Origin: Actinomycetota bacterium
GTDB lineage: Bacteria > Actinomycetota > Humimicrobiia > Humimicrobiales > Humimicrobiaceae
Direction of reading: 5' to 3'
DNA length: 5,977 bases
Assembly: GCA_028697935.1 (NCBI GenBank)
Contig: JAQVEM010000081.1
Span: 1-5,977 of the forward strand
How positions within the stretch are numbered: position 1 is the first letter of the stretch; every line of letters begins with the position of its first letter. The notes beneath the pieces are model-generated. The model searched no databases and was not told where the DNA came from. It saw only the letters and a list, made by a program, of their open reading frames with translations. Position numbers and translations under genes: made by a program. Of the stretch, positions 1 to 5,977 are shown piece after piece.

Positions 1-12
1 TTGGTGCAGTAG

Positions 13-84
13 TGGGAACAGGTTGCAGAGGTATTACAAGGCTTACCAGAACGTAAGCGTGATGTTATCTTGCTTTCCTATTTC
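13..84 (+). pseudogene. Remnant resembling region 4 of a small sigma-70 family factor
   Basis: Frame 1, open after a TAG at 10-12, reads WEQVAEVLQGLPERKRD and then VILLSYF. This resembles the start of region 4 in the small sigma-70-like factors common on Firmicutes integrative elements, where an 'L..LPE.KR..ILLSYF' segment is followed by a helix-turn-helix. Here the helix-turn-helix (normally 'DMSD.EIA...') is absent: after SYF the same frame passes directly into hydrophobic residues of a membrane protein. About 24 residues remain, with an in-frame stop just upstream, so no working sigma factor can be made from what is visible. The identification rests on recalled family resemblance over a short stretch. 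The beginning lies outside the window or is lost. Confidence 0.45.
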
Positions 85-687
85 ATTATACTAAATAGAT
101 CACAATCCATTATATTATTATTTATATACATAGCAGTTCTTTTTACTGTATGTTTTTCTTCTATAGCTAAAGATTACTACACACAGAAAGTAAATCCTGA
201 CTTTCTATCAGACAGCCATATTGGAATATTTATAGATCAGGATCTATCGGCAACTAAAAATCCTGTTACAACAAAAGACTTAATTAGCTATTGTGAAAGT
301 AAAGACGGAGACTTTATTCTCTATGAAGAAAACTTCCAGATTTCAGGTGGAAAAGCTCTGTATTTAAGTGGCAATACATCTTTTAAACTAGAGATTGTAG
401 AAGGACGTAGCTTTACAGAAGAAGATTTTAAAAATCACAGGCCTGTAGCTATTATTTCTGATACTGACCGGGTGGTAGATAAATGTATTCTTAGAGATGG
501 CAGAGAGTATTATCTATATGAAAATAACGAATATGAAGTTATTGGAAAATTCAAAGAACTCTACCATGTTTATCCGGATCAGGAAGAATACGATGCCCTG
601 TATTTTGTAAACATGGCTGCTTCATTTGATGCCAACCTGAATACTTCTCTTAAGGCATTCATATCATTGATGAAGGAGACTGTATAA
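70..687 (+). pseudogene. Truncated MacB/FtsX-type ABC transporter permease (N-terminal half)
   Basis: The frame gives 205 residues from a TTG at 70 and is open back to base 13. It has one strongly hydrophobic helix at about residues 12-34, then a soluble extracytoplasmic domain. Features of a MacB periplasmic core domain are EGRSFTEEDF (111-120) followed by RPVAIIS, and NNEYEVIGKF (152-161), matching the family pattern 'G..FT..D......VAVI' and a later 'V(I/V)G.'. Intact family members are roughly 380-420 residues and end in three more membrane helices (the FtsX domain). Here the frame stops after the core domain with no such helices, and nothing recognisable continues in 688-826. These permeases normally pair with a LolD/MacB-type ATPase, and none is visible. 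TTG 70 has no ribosome binding site and lies inside sigma-like sequence, so the natural start was probably lost. Most likely a gene remnant fused in frame to sigma debris; a short single-helix protein cannot be excluded. Confidence 0.6.
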
Positions 688-826
688 TATTAATTTACTT
701 GTAAAAAGAATGCCCCCGGGTCGAAAAAGCCTTTTAAATTAATTCATGGTATTTTTCGGTTGAAATAGAGGGATTTTTGATAGAAAAGACATCAATAAAA
801 AACATAATTTTTCAAATTGATTAAAA
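688..826. other. Spacer between remnants, no gene seen
   Basis: No convincing coding frame on either strand. The only structure seen is a 7-base inverted repeat, CGAAAAA (722-728) and TTTTTCG (752-758), separated by 23 bases. It has no GC-rich stem next to a T-tract, so it is not called a terminator. The missing C-terminal half of the permease does not continue here in another frame as far as can be read by eye. Confidence 0.5.
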
Positions 827-1063
827 TTAATTTATCCAATCTTCTACCTTTAAATCGTTTATTTTTGAAAAATGCTTTATGTTTCCGGTTATCAGGGTTA
901 AATCACCGGCAATAGCAGTAGAAGCAATCTGCATATCTGTGTGTGATGATGCTATATCACCTGATTTTTCAAGCTCTGCTCTTATTTTCCCATAAATAAA
1001 GGCAGCCTGGCTGTTAAACGGTAGAATATTTTCAGGTTTTTTGAAACACTCTGCGTTTGTATT
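827..1063 (-). pseudogene. C-terminal remnant of a VapC-type PIN-domain toxin
   Basis: Read on the minus strand from 1063 to the TAA at 829-827, the frame is open for 78 codons. It contains ENILPF, IYGKIRAELEKSGD, HTDMQIASTAI, LTLITGNIKHF and LKVEDWIN. This is the characteristic second half of VapC toxins: '(E/A)ILPF...A..YG.IRA.LE..G', then 'D..IAA.A', then 'L(V/I)T.N...F', then 'L..E(D/N)W'. VapC is a Mg-dependent ribonuclease whose PIN fold uses several acidic residues. The later Asp of HTDMQIA (935-937) is kept, while the N-terminal part with the first catalytic Asp (usually near 'DTN') is missing. There is a stop at 1064-1066, the only ATG in frame is internal (932-934), and no VapB antitoxin gene is visible. 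The fragment therefore appears non-functional. The reading frame has stayed clean, which suggests a fairly recent truncation. Confidence 0.75.
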
Positions 1064-1084
1064 TTATTTATTTTTTATTATAAT
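1057..1084 (+). promoter_or_regulatory. Candidate sigma-A-type promoter for tig operon
   Basis: A perfect TATAAT (1079-1084) lies 16 bases downstream of TTGTAT (1057-1062), a partial match to TTGACA. It is about 70 bases upstream of the tig start and beside the broken end of the PIN-domain remnant. A second, weaker -10-like TATAAA occurs at 1126-1131 without a clear -35 partner. AT-rich DNA yields such matches by chance, so this is suggestive only. No CIRCE, CtsR, HAIR or ClgR-like operator was recognised nearby. Confidence 0.35.
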
Positions 1085-1153
1085 ATGTGATTTAATGTTA
1101 AAATGGAAAAGATAATTATTGTTATTATAAATGATTTTTAAGGGGGAATTTTT

Positions 1154-2623
1154 TTGAATTTTAAGATAAAAAGTCAGAAAAAAATAGATTTAAATAAGGT
1201 TAAATTAGATGTTGAGATATCCAATAATTTTTTAAAGAAAAATATCGGGAAGGCTTATAAAGAAATATCAGGCAAAGCCAATATTCCTGGCTTTAGAAAA
1301 GGCAAGGTCCCCTACCAGGTAATAGATGCAAATTTTGGAAGGGAGTATGTGCTTAATGAAGCTGCAAGCCTTTCTATTTCTGAATTATACCCGGATATAA
1401 TTATGGAATCTGATTTAAATCCAATAGATTACCCGAGTATAAAAATAACCCGGCTTGAGGAAGAATCGCCCCTCGGATTTGAGATTGAGCTGGAGCTTGA
1501 GCCAGAAATAGAACTTCCCCAGTATAAAGGCATAAAAGTCACAGGTTTTTCTACAGATGTATCCGGTGAAGAGGTGGAGCGGCAGATAGATAATATAAGA
1601 AATAGTTTTGCTACACTTGAACCGGTTTTAGCTGACAGGGGAATAGCAAAGGGTGATTATGTTACTCTGGATTTTACCGGTGAGATTAATGGGAAAGAAT
1701 TTGAAGGAGGAAGTGCGGAGGACTATCTTCTAGAGGTTGGCTCAAATACTCTGTTTCCTGAATTTGAAGATTCACTTATTGGTATGAAAGCAGGTGACAG
1801 TAAAACTATAACTCTAACCTTGCCGGAGAATATCGGAAACAAAGAACTGGCCGGGAAACAGGCAACTTTTAAAATTTTCATAAAAGATATAAAAAGAAAG
1901 GTCCTTCCTGAACTGGATGAGGGCTTTTTAAAGGATCTCGGTGATTTTAAAGATGTGGAAGATTTTAAAAGCTATGTAAAAGATAAAATATTCGAACAGA
2001 AAGATAATTTTAGAAGAACAAAAGTAATAGAGGAAATTCTTGAACATATAATGAATAATATGAAGACTGCAGTTCCGGAAATAATGATTACAAGAAGAAT
2101 AAAACAGCTCACTGATGAGATAGATGAAAACTTAAGAAATCAGAAGATAACAAGAGAAGATTACCTTAAGATGATCAATATTACAGAAAACCAGTTTAAT
2201 GAGGAGATTAGAAAAAGGGCAGAAAAAGATGTAAAGGAATATTTAATTTTTAAGGCTCTGGAAAAAGCAGAAAAGAAGAGAGTAGAACCTTCTGAAGAGG
2301 AAATAAATAAAGAAAAAGAGAAGATTATAAGCAGTTATGATAAAGAAGAAGATATCAAAAAAGTTAAGGAATTTTTTGAGAGTACTGACGGCAGAGAGAT
2401 GCTTGCTGGAGATATCAGGAGAAGGAAAATAATTGATTTACTTATTAACAGTGCAAAGATAGTAGAAGAGGTAGAAGATAAAAGCACGCAGGGTAAATCA
2501 GCAGAAGCTGGAGCAACAGAAGAAGAAAAAGAAGAAGATAAAAAAGAGATATATACTCCGGGTGATGATGTGATACAGAGCGAAAGCAAGAGTAAAAAAA
2601 TCTGGACACCCGGTTCAGAGTAA
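1154..2623 (+). CDS. tig: Trigger factor, ribosome-associated chaperone and prolyl isomerase
   Basis: Trigger factor binds the ribosome beside the exit tunnel and shields nascent chains. The product has 489 residues. The N-terminal ribosome-binding domain carries the signature GFRKGKVP at 46-53. The middle FKBP-like peptidyl-prolyl isomerase domain spans about 165-250 (GDYVTLDFTGEINGKEF near its start, FPEFEDSLIGMKAGD at 201-215). The remainder is the helical C-terminal substrate cradle. The start is TTG 1154: GGGGG at 1142-1146 sits seven bases upstream and no other start is near. The protein exceeds the 432 residues of E. coli by a charged tail from about 436, rich in Glu and Lys, which ends with two similar motifs, IYTPGDD (466-472) and IWTPGSE (483-489). 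Acidic extensions are known in some actinobacterial trigger factors; the role of the TPG motifs is unknown to me. It is first in a block with clpP and clpX, a common chaperone-protease grouping. Confidence 0.98.
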   Translation: MNFKIKSQKKIDLNKVKLDVEISNNFLKKNIGKAYKEISGKANIPGFRKGKVPYQVIDANFGREYVLNEAASLSISELYPDIIMESDLNPIDYPSIKITRLEEESPLGFEIELELEPEIELPQYKGIKVTGFSTDVSGEEVERQIDNIRNSFATLEPVLADRGIAKGDYVTLDFTGEINGKEFEGGSAEDYLLEVGSNTLFPEFEDSLIGMKAGDSKTITLTLPENIGNKELAGKQATFKIFIKDIKRKVLPELDEGFLKDLGDFKDVEDFKSYVKDKIFEQKDNFRRTKVIEEILEHIMNNMKTAVPEIMITRRIKQLTDEIDENLRNQKITREDYLKMINITENQFNEEIRKRAEKDVKEYLIFKALEKAEKKRVEPSEEEINKEKEKIISSYDKEEDIKKVKEFFESTDGREMLAGDIRRRKIIDLLINSAKIVEEVEDKSTQGKSAEAGATEEEKEEDKKEIYTPGDDVIQSESKSKKIWTPGSE

Positions 2624-2664
2624 AATAGATAAAGATAAAAGAGAAAAGAGGGTTGAGGTTAAAA

Positions 2665-3255
2665 ATGTATAATGAATATTTAATTCCAATGGTAATAGAG
2701 CAAACCAGCAGGGGTGAGCGCTCTTATGATATTTATTCCAGACTGTTAAAAGAAAGAATTATCTTTTTAGGGGTTGCTATAGATGATAATGTGGCAAATG
2801 TTGTAATGGCACAGATGCTGCATCTGGAGGCAGAAGACCCGGAAAAAGATATTCAACTTTATATAAACAGTCCGGGTGGGGTGGTAACTTCTGCGCTTGC
2901 TGTTTATGACACAATGCAGTTTATAAAATCACCGGTATCCACTATCTGTATTGGACAGGCTGCAAGCGCTGCTGCTGTATTACTGCTTGCAGGGGAAAAG
3001 GGCAAAAGATTTGCGCTGCCAAACTCGAGGGTTATGCTCCATCAACCATCTGGCGGAGTATCGGGGACTACACTTGATGTTGAAATTCATGCAAAGGAAA
3101 TGTTAAGAATCAGAGCTCTCCTTAATGAAATAATTGCTAAACATACCGGCCAGGATGTGAAAAAAGTAGAAAAAGATACTGAAAGAGATTTTATATTAAG
3201 TGCCGAAGAAGCCAGGAAATACGGAATAGTAGATGAGGTAATATATAAAAAGTAA
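2665..3255 (+). CDS. clpP: ATP-dependent Clp protease proteolytic subunit ClpP
   Basis: ClpP is the serine peptidase that forms a double-heptamer chamber and degrades proteins threaded in by ClpX or other Clp ATPases in the cytoplasm. The product has 196 residues, the normal size. All three catalytic residues are present with E. coli-like spacing: Ser101 in GQAASAA, His126 in MLHQPSGG and Asp175 in ERDF. The substrate-strand motif NSPGG is at 68-72. ATG 2665 is chosen because GAGGT (2655-2659) is five bases upstream. The alternative TTG at 2653 would directly abut the AGAGGG at 2647-2652, leaving no spacing. The N-terminus YNEYLIPMVIEQTSRGERSY is standard, with a short propeptide at most. It lies 41 bases after tig with no terminator between, so co-transcription is likely. 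Only one clpP is seen, whereas Actinomycetota with this gene order often carry two in tandem. Confidence 0.98.
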   Translation: MYNEYLIPMVIEQTSRGERSYDIYSRLLKERIIFLGVAIDDNVANVVMAQMLHLEAEDPEKDIQLYINSPGGVVTSALAVYDTMQFIKSPVSTICIGQAASAAAVLLLAGEKGKRFALPNSRVMLHQPSGGVSGTTLDVEIHAKEMLRIRALLNEIIAKHTGQDVKKVEKDTERDFILSAEEARKYGIVDEVIYKK

Positions 3256-3461
3256 TTACTGCTGTTATGCTGTTATTTAGTAGTTTATTTATATAAACAA
3301 AAAATTTAAGAAATTTAAGTAAGAAGAATATCTGTGGGTTTTAAAATACTAATAAATATTATATTTAATAGCATATAAGGCATATAAGAATAAAAAATAA
3401 AAAGAAGCTTAAAATAAAAATTTATATATTTTAATAGTATTAATAAGGAGTGTGTATAGAT
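3256..3461. other. AT-rich clpP-clpX spacer with short tandem duplications
   Basis: This 206-base spacer has no coding frame that I can support. It contains three perfect two-copy tandem duplications: GCTGTTAT (3261-3276), AAATTTAAG (3302-3319) and GCATATAAG (3371-3388). There is also a small hairpin, GTTTAT/ATAAAC (3283-3288 and 3293-3298), and a palindrome, TTAATA-G-TATTAA (3431-3443), just before the clpX ribosome binding site AAGGAG (3445-3450). No GC-rich stem with a T-tract is present, so I see no intrinsic terminator between clpP and clpX. A separate clpX promoter is possible, but many AT-rich hexamers fit equally well and none is called. Confidence 0.6.
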
Positions 3462-4751
3462 TTGTCTTTAGATGAAATAGAAAAAGATAAAAAAGATAAT
3501 TTTTTTATGTGTTCTTTTTGTGGTAAATCACAAAATCAGGTAAAAAAGCTTATTGCAGGTCCAGGAGTTTACATATGTAATGAATGTGTGAACCTCTGCA
3601 ACGAGATTATTGATGAAGAATTAAGAGAGCAGAGAAAAGTTGATTTTAAAAATCTACCAAAGCCAAAAAAAATTTATTCTATTTTAAATGAGTATGTGGT
3701 AGGCCAGGAAAGAGCAAAAAAGGTTCTGTCTGTAGCAGTGTATAACCACTATAAGAGAATAAAATATGAAGACAAAGCTGCTCAGGATGACACAGAATTA
3801 CAGAAAAGCAATATACTGTTGATAGGACCAACAGGCTGTGGCAAAACTCTTCTTGCCCAGACTCTGGCAAAAATATTAAATGTGCCATTTTGCATTGCGG
3901 ATGCGACATCGCTTACTGAAGCAGGCTATGTTGGAGAAGATGTTGAAAATATATTACTGAGATTGATACAGGCTGCGGATTATGATATTAAAAAGGCTGA
4001 AACAGGAATCATTTATCTGGATGAAATAGATAAAATAAGCCGTAAATCTGAAAATCCCTCCATCACAAGAGATGTATCAGGAGAAGGTGTGCAGCAGGCT
4101 CTCCTTAAAATTCTTGAGGGAACAGAAGCCAATGTTCCACCGCAGGGCGGCAGGAAACACCCCCATCAGGATTTTATACAGATTAACACAAATAATATTC
4201 TTTTTATTTGTGGTGGTTCATTCAGTGGTCTTGAGGAAATAATTGAAAAAAGGATAAATGAAAGCAGTGTGGGTTTTGTCTCAAGAAGTATTCCATCAAA
4301 AATTGAGAAGACTGATAAACTTCTTCCGCAGGTTATGCCCGGAGATTTGTTAAAGTACGGTTTAATTCCTGAACTTATAGGAAGACTTCCTGTTGTGAGC
4401 ACTCTATCAAATCTTACTGAAGATGATTTAATAAGAATCCTTATAGAACCGAAAAACTCACTGATAAAGCAATATAAGAAGATGTTTAAAATGGATAATG
4501 TTGAACTGGAGTTTAAACAAGATGCTCTGAAAGAAATTGTAAAGCTGGCTATAGAAAGAGGTACCGGAGCAAGGGGGCTGCGTGCGGTTATGGAAGAGGT
4601 TATGCTAAATGTAATGTTTGAAATACCGGACCGCAGAGATATTAGTAAATGCATTATAACAAAGGAAGTTGTTGAGAAAAAAATTGAACCCGAATTGTTG
4701 AGTGGGTCAAGCAAAAAGATATTTTTAGAAAATGAAGAAAAATCAGCCTGA
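3462..4751 (+). CDS. clpX: ClpX, ATP-dependent unfoldase of ClpXP
   Basis: ClpX is a hexameric AAA+ unfoldase that recognises degrons and translocates substrates into ClpP. The product has 429 residues from TTG 3462, full length for the family. In order: N-terminal zinc domain with Cys17, Cys20, Cys39 and Cys42 (CSFC, CNEC); Walker A GPTGCGKT (122-129, Cys replacing the usual Ser); pore-1 loop GYVG (155-158); Walker B with D187-E188; RKH loop (231-233); ClpP-docking loop reading VGF (270-272) where IGF is usual; arginine finger in LIGRLP (Arg308); and sensor 2 GARGLR (369-374). AAGGAG at 3445-3450 overlaps a GTG at 3450, so that start is unlikely. TTG 3462 lies 11 bases downstream of it, and ATG 3507 has no ribosome binding site and would place the start directly at the first zinc cysteine. 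valS overlaps or abuts the 3' end, indicating coupled expression. Confidence 0.98.
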   Translation: MSLDEIEKDKKDNFFMCSFCGKSQNQVKKLIAGPGVYICNECVNLCNEIIDEELREQRKVDFKNLPKPKKIYSILNEYVVGQERAKKVLSVAVYNHYKRIKYEDKAAQDDTELQKSNILLIGPTGCGKTLLAQTLAKILNVPFCIADATSLTEAGYVGEDVENILLRLIQAADYDIKKAETGIIYLDEIDKISRKSENPSITRDVSGEGVQQALLKILEGTEANVPPQGGRKHPHQDFIQINTNNILFICGGSFSGLEEIIEKRINESSVGFVSRSIPSKIEKTDKLLPQVMPGDLLKYGLIPELIGRLPVVSTLSNLTEDDLIRILIEPKNSLIKQYKKMFKMDNVELEFKQDALKEIVKLAIERGTGARGLRAVMEEVMLNVMFEIPDRRDISKCIITKEVVEKKIEPELLSGSSKKIFLENEEKSA

Positions 4752-5977
4752 AATGTTTGATGAAATCGAAGATAAATATAACCCTGCATTATTTGAAGAA
4801 GAAATTTATAGCTACTGGCTAAAAAAAAAGTATTTTTCTGCAAAAATAGATAAATCAAAAACTCCATTCAGTATGGTGATACCACCTCCCAATATAACCG
4901 GTCATCTACATATCGGACATGCTTTAAATAATACTCTGCAGGACATAATCATAAGATACAGGAGAATGAAAGGATATAATACTACCTGGGTTCCAGGCAC
5001 AGACCATGCAGGGATTGCAACACAAAATGTAGTAGAAAGAGAACTGGAAAAGAAAAATATAAACAGGTTTATGCTGGGAAGAGAAAAGTTTATTGAATAT
5101 GTATGGGTCTGGAAAGATAAATATGGTAACAGGATTATAAATCAATTAAAATCACTTGGATGCTCATGTGATTGGGACAGACAGAGATTCACACTTGATG
5201 AAAGATATGTAAAAGCAGTAACAAAAGAATTTGTTACACTGTACAGGGATGGATTGATTTATAGAGGAAATTACATGGTTAACTGGTGTCCGAGATGTCA
5301 GACTGCGATTTCAGATATTGAAGTTACACATGTAGAAAAAGAAGGAAATCTCTGGGATATAAAATATCCTCTGATTGATACTGAAACAGACAGGCCATCT
5401 ACAGATGAGTTTATAATTGTTTCAACTACGAGACCAGAAACCATGCTGGGAGATACGGCAGTAGCTGTTAATCCTCTTGATAAGAGATATGAGAAATATA
5501 AAGGCAGATATGTATTACTGCCACTCATGGAGCGAAAAATTCCAATTATAGAAGATGACTTTGTGGACATGGAATTTGGGACCGGGGCTGTAAAGGTTAC
5601 TCCTGCCCACGACCCCAATGATTTTGAAATTGGTAAAAGGCATGGATTAGAAGAAATAAATATATTTGAAGAAGATGCAACTCTGAACTCCAACGCTGGT
5701 AAATATAAAGGTATGGACCGCTATGCAGCAAGGCAGAAAATACTTGAAGATCTTGAAGACCTTGGTTATCTTGCAGGTAAAAAAATACACGTATCGTCAA
5801 TAGGAAACTGTTCGAGGTGTGGCACAACGGTTGAGCCGAGGATTTCATTGCAATGGTTTGTGTCGATGAAGAAACTTGCTGCACCGGCTATTGAAGCGGT
5901 AAAAGATGGGAGAGTAAAAATAATACCGGCTAAGTGGGAAAAGATATATTTTGACTGGATGGAAAATATAAAAGACT
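4732..5977 (+). CDS. valS: Valyl-tRNA synthetase, partial (N-terminal 415 residues)
   Basis: Class I aminoacyl-tRNA synthetase that charges tRNA-Val and hydrolyses mischarged Thr-tRNA-Val. The frame is open from 4732 to the window edge. Visible parts: catalytic HIGH motif (60-63) in PNITGHLHIGHAL; GTDHAGIATQ (89-98), typical of ValRS; CPRC (186-189), paired with CSRCG (360-364), a probable zinc site; and the CP1 editing domain, with TTRPETMLGD (232-241) and GTGAVKVTPAHD (283-294). The KMSKS loop, anticodon-binding domain and C-terminal coiled coil lie beyond the window. Two ATGs are possible: 4732 overlaps clpX by 20 bases, and 4753 follows the clpX TGA by one base. Neither has a good ribosome binding site, so reinitiation after clpX is likely; 4753 would remove seven residues. 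No T-box leader is possible here, unlike many Firmicute valS genes. Confidence 0.97.
   Translation, partial: MKKNQPEMFDEIEDKYNPALFEEEIYSYWLKKKYFSAKIDKSKTPFSMVIPPPNITGHLHIGHALNNTLQDIIIRYRRMKGYNTTWVPGTDHAGIATQNVVERELEKKNINRFMLGREKFIEYVWVWKDKYGNRIINQLKSLGCSCDWDRQRFTLDERYVKAVTKEFVTLYRDGLIYRGNYMVNWCPRCQTAISDIEVTHVEKEGNLWDIKYPLIDTETDRPSTDEFIIVSTTRPETMLGDTAVAVNPLDKRYEKYKGRYVLLPLMERKIPIIEDDFVDMEFGTGAVKVTPAHDPNDFEIGKRHGLEEINIFEEDATLNSNAGKYKGMDRYAARQKILEDLEDLGYLAGKKIHVSSIGNCSRCGTTVEPRISLQWFVSMKKLAAPAIEAVKDGRVKIIPAKWEKIYFDWMENIKD

Noticed and set aside
722..758. Inverted repeat CGAAAAA / TTTTTCG as a terminator
   Set aside because: The stem is short and AT-rich, the loop is 23 bases, and no T-tract follows a GC-rich stem, so it does not look like an intrinsic terminator.
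1056..1153. Stress operators (CIRCE, CtsR, HAIR, ClgR) upstream of tig
   Set aside because: None of the expected inverted or direct repeat consensus sequences was found by eye here or in the clpP-clpX spacer.
1142..1156. T7 homopolymer between the tig ribosome binding site and TTG start as a phase-variation switch
   Set aside because: Length change would only alter spacing slightly, the tract is short for slippage control, and tig is not a typical phase-variable gene.
2335..2589. Ser-rich minus-strand frame opposite the tig 3' end
   Set aside because: It is a shadow of the Glu/Lys codons (GAA, GAG, AAA) of the trigger factor tail, read as Ser, Phe and Leu on the other strand.
3283..3298. 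Small hairpin GTTTAT/ATAAAC after clpP as a terminator
   Set aside because: Six AT-rich base pairs followed by an A-tract rather than a T-tract on the coding strand; too weak to terminate.
4166..4867. A 233-codon minus-strand open frame opposite the clpX/valS junction
   Set aside because: It is antisense to well-supported clpX and valS coding sequence, its product is low-complexity Ser/Ile/Phe-rich with no family features, and it reflects the AT-rich codon use of the real genes.
5298..5884. Overlapping minus-strand open frames opposite valS
   Set aside because: They are antisense to the conserved ValRS editing domain, lack recognisable motifs and have no supporting ribosome binding sites.

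Overview
The window is AT-rich bacterial chromosomal DNA. An intact, co-directional housekeeping block on the + strand, tig-clpP-clpX-valS, runs from about 1150 to the right edge. To its left, about 1.1 kb holds what look like broken genes: a scrap resembling a sigma factor, the N-terminal half of a MacB/FtsX-type ABC transporter permease, and the C-terminal half of a VapC-type PIN toxin on the - strand. The gene order tig, clpP, clpX, valS is typical of Actinomycetota (where valS and folC usually follow clpX). The base composition, AAGGAG-type ribosome binding sites and TTG starts look more like Clostridia or a deep-branching low-GC lineage. A low-GC actinobacterial-grade or clostridial-grade anaerobe is therefore a reasonable guess, but the window does not settle the taxonomy.

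Layout. Bases 1-687 are one uninterrupted reading frame after a TAG at 10-12. Its first 24 codons read like region 4 of a small sigma-70 family factor, and it then switches to a membrane-anchored MacB periplasmic-core sequence that stops before the C-terminal membrane domain. Bases 688-826 hold nothing convincing. Bases 827-1063 (- strand) encode the C-terminal part of a PIN-domain toxin with no start. A candidate promoter for the housekeeping block lies at 1057-1084. Trigger factor follows (1154-2623, TTG start), then after 41 bases clpP (2665-3255), after a 206-base AT-rich spacer clpX (3462-4751, TTG start), and valS (4732 to beyond the window end), which overlaps or abuts the clpX stop.

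How the genes fit together. Trigger factor holds and folds nascent chains at the ribosome exit tunnel. ClpX unfolds tagged or damaged proteins and feeds them to the ClpP peptidase chamber. The three form a protein quality-control cluster. ValRS charges tRNA-Val and is probably expressed by read-through and translational coupling from clpX.

No undescribed system is evident. The points most worth a second look are the fused and truncated gene debris next to the tig promoter, a repeated (Y/W)TPG motif in the acidic tail of trigger factor, a cluster of perfect short tandem duplications in the intergenic spacers, and a conservative change in the ClpX loop that docks onto ClpP.
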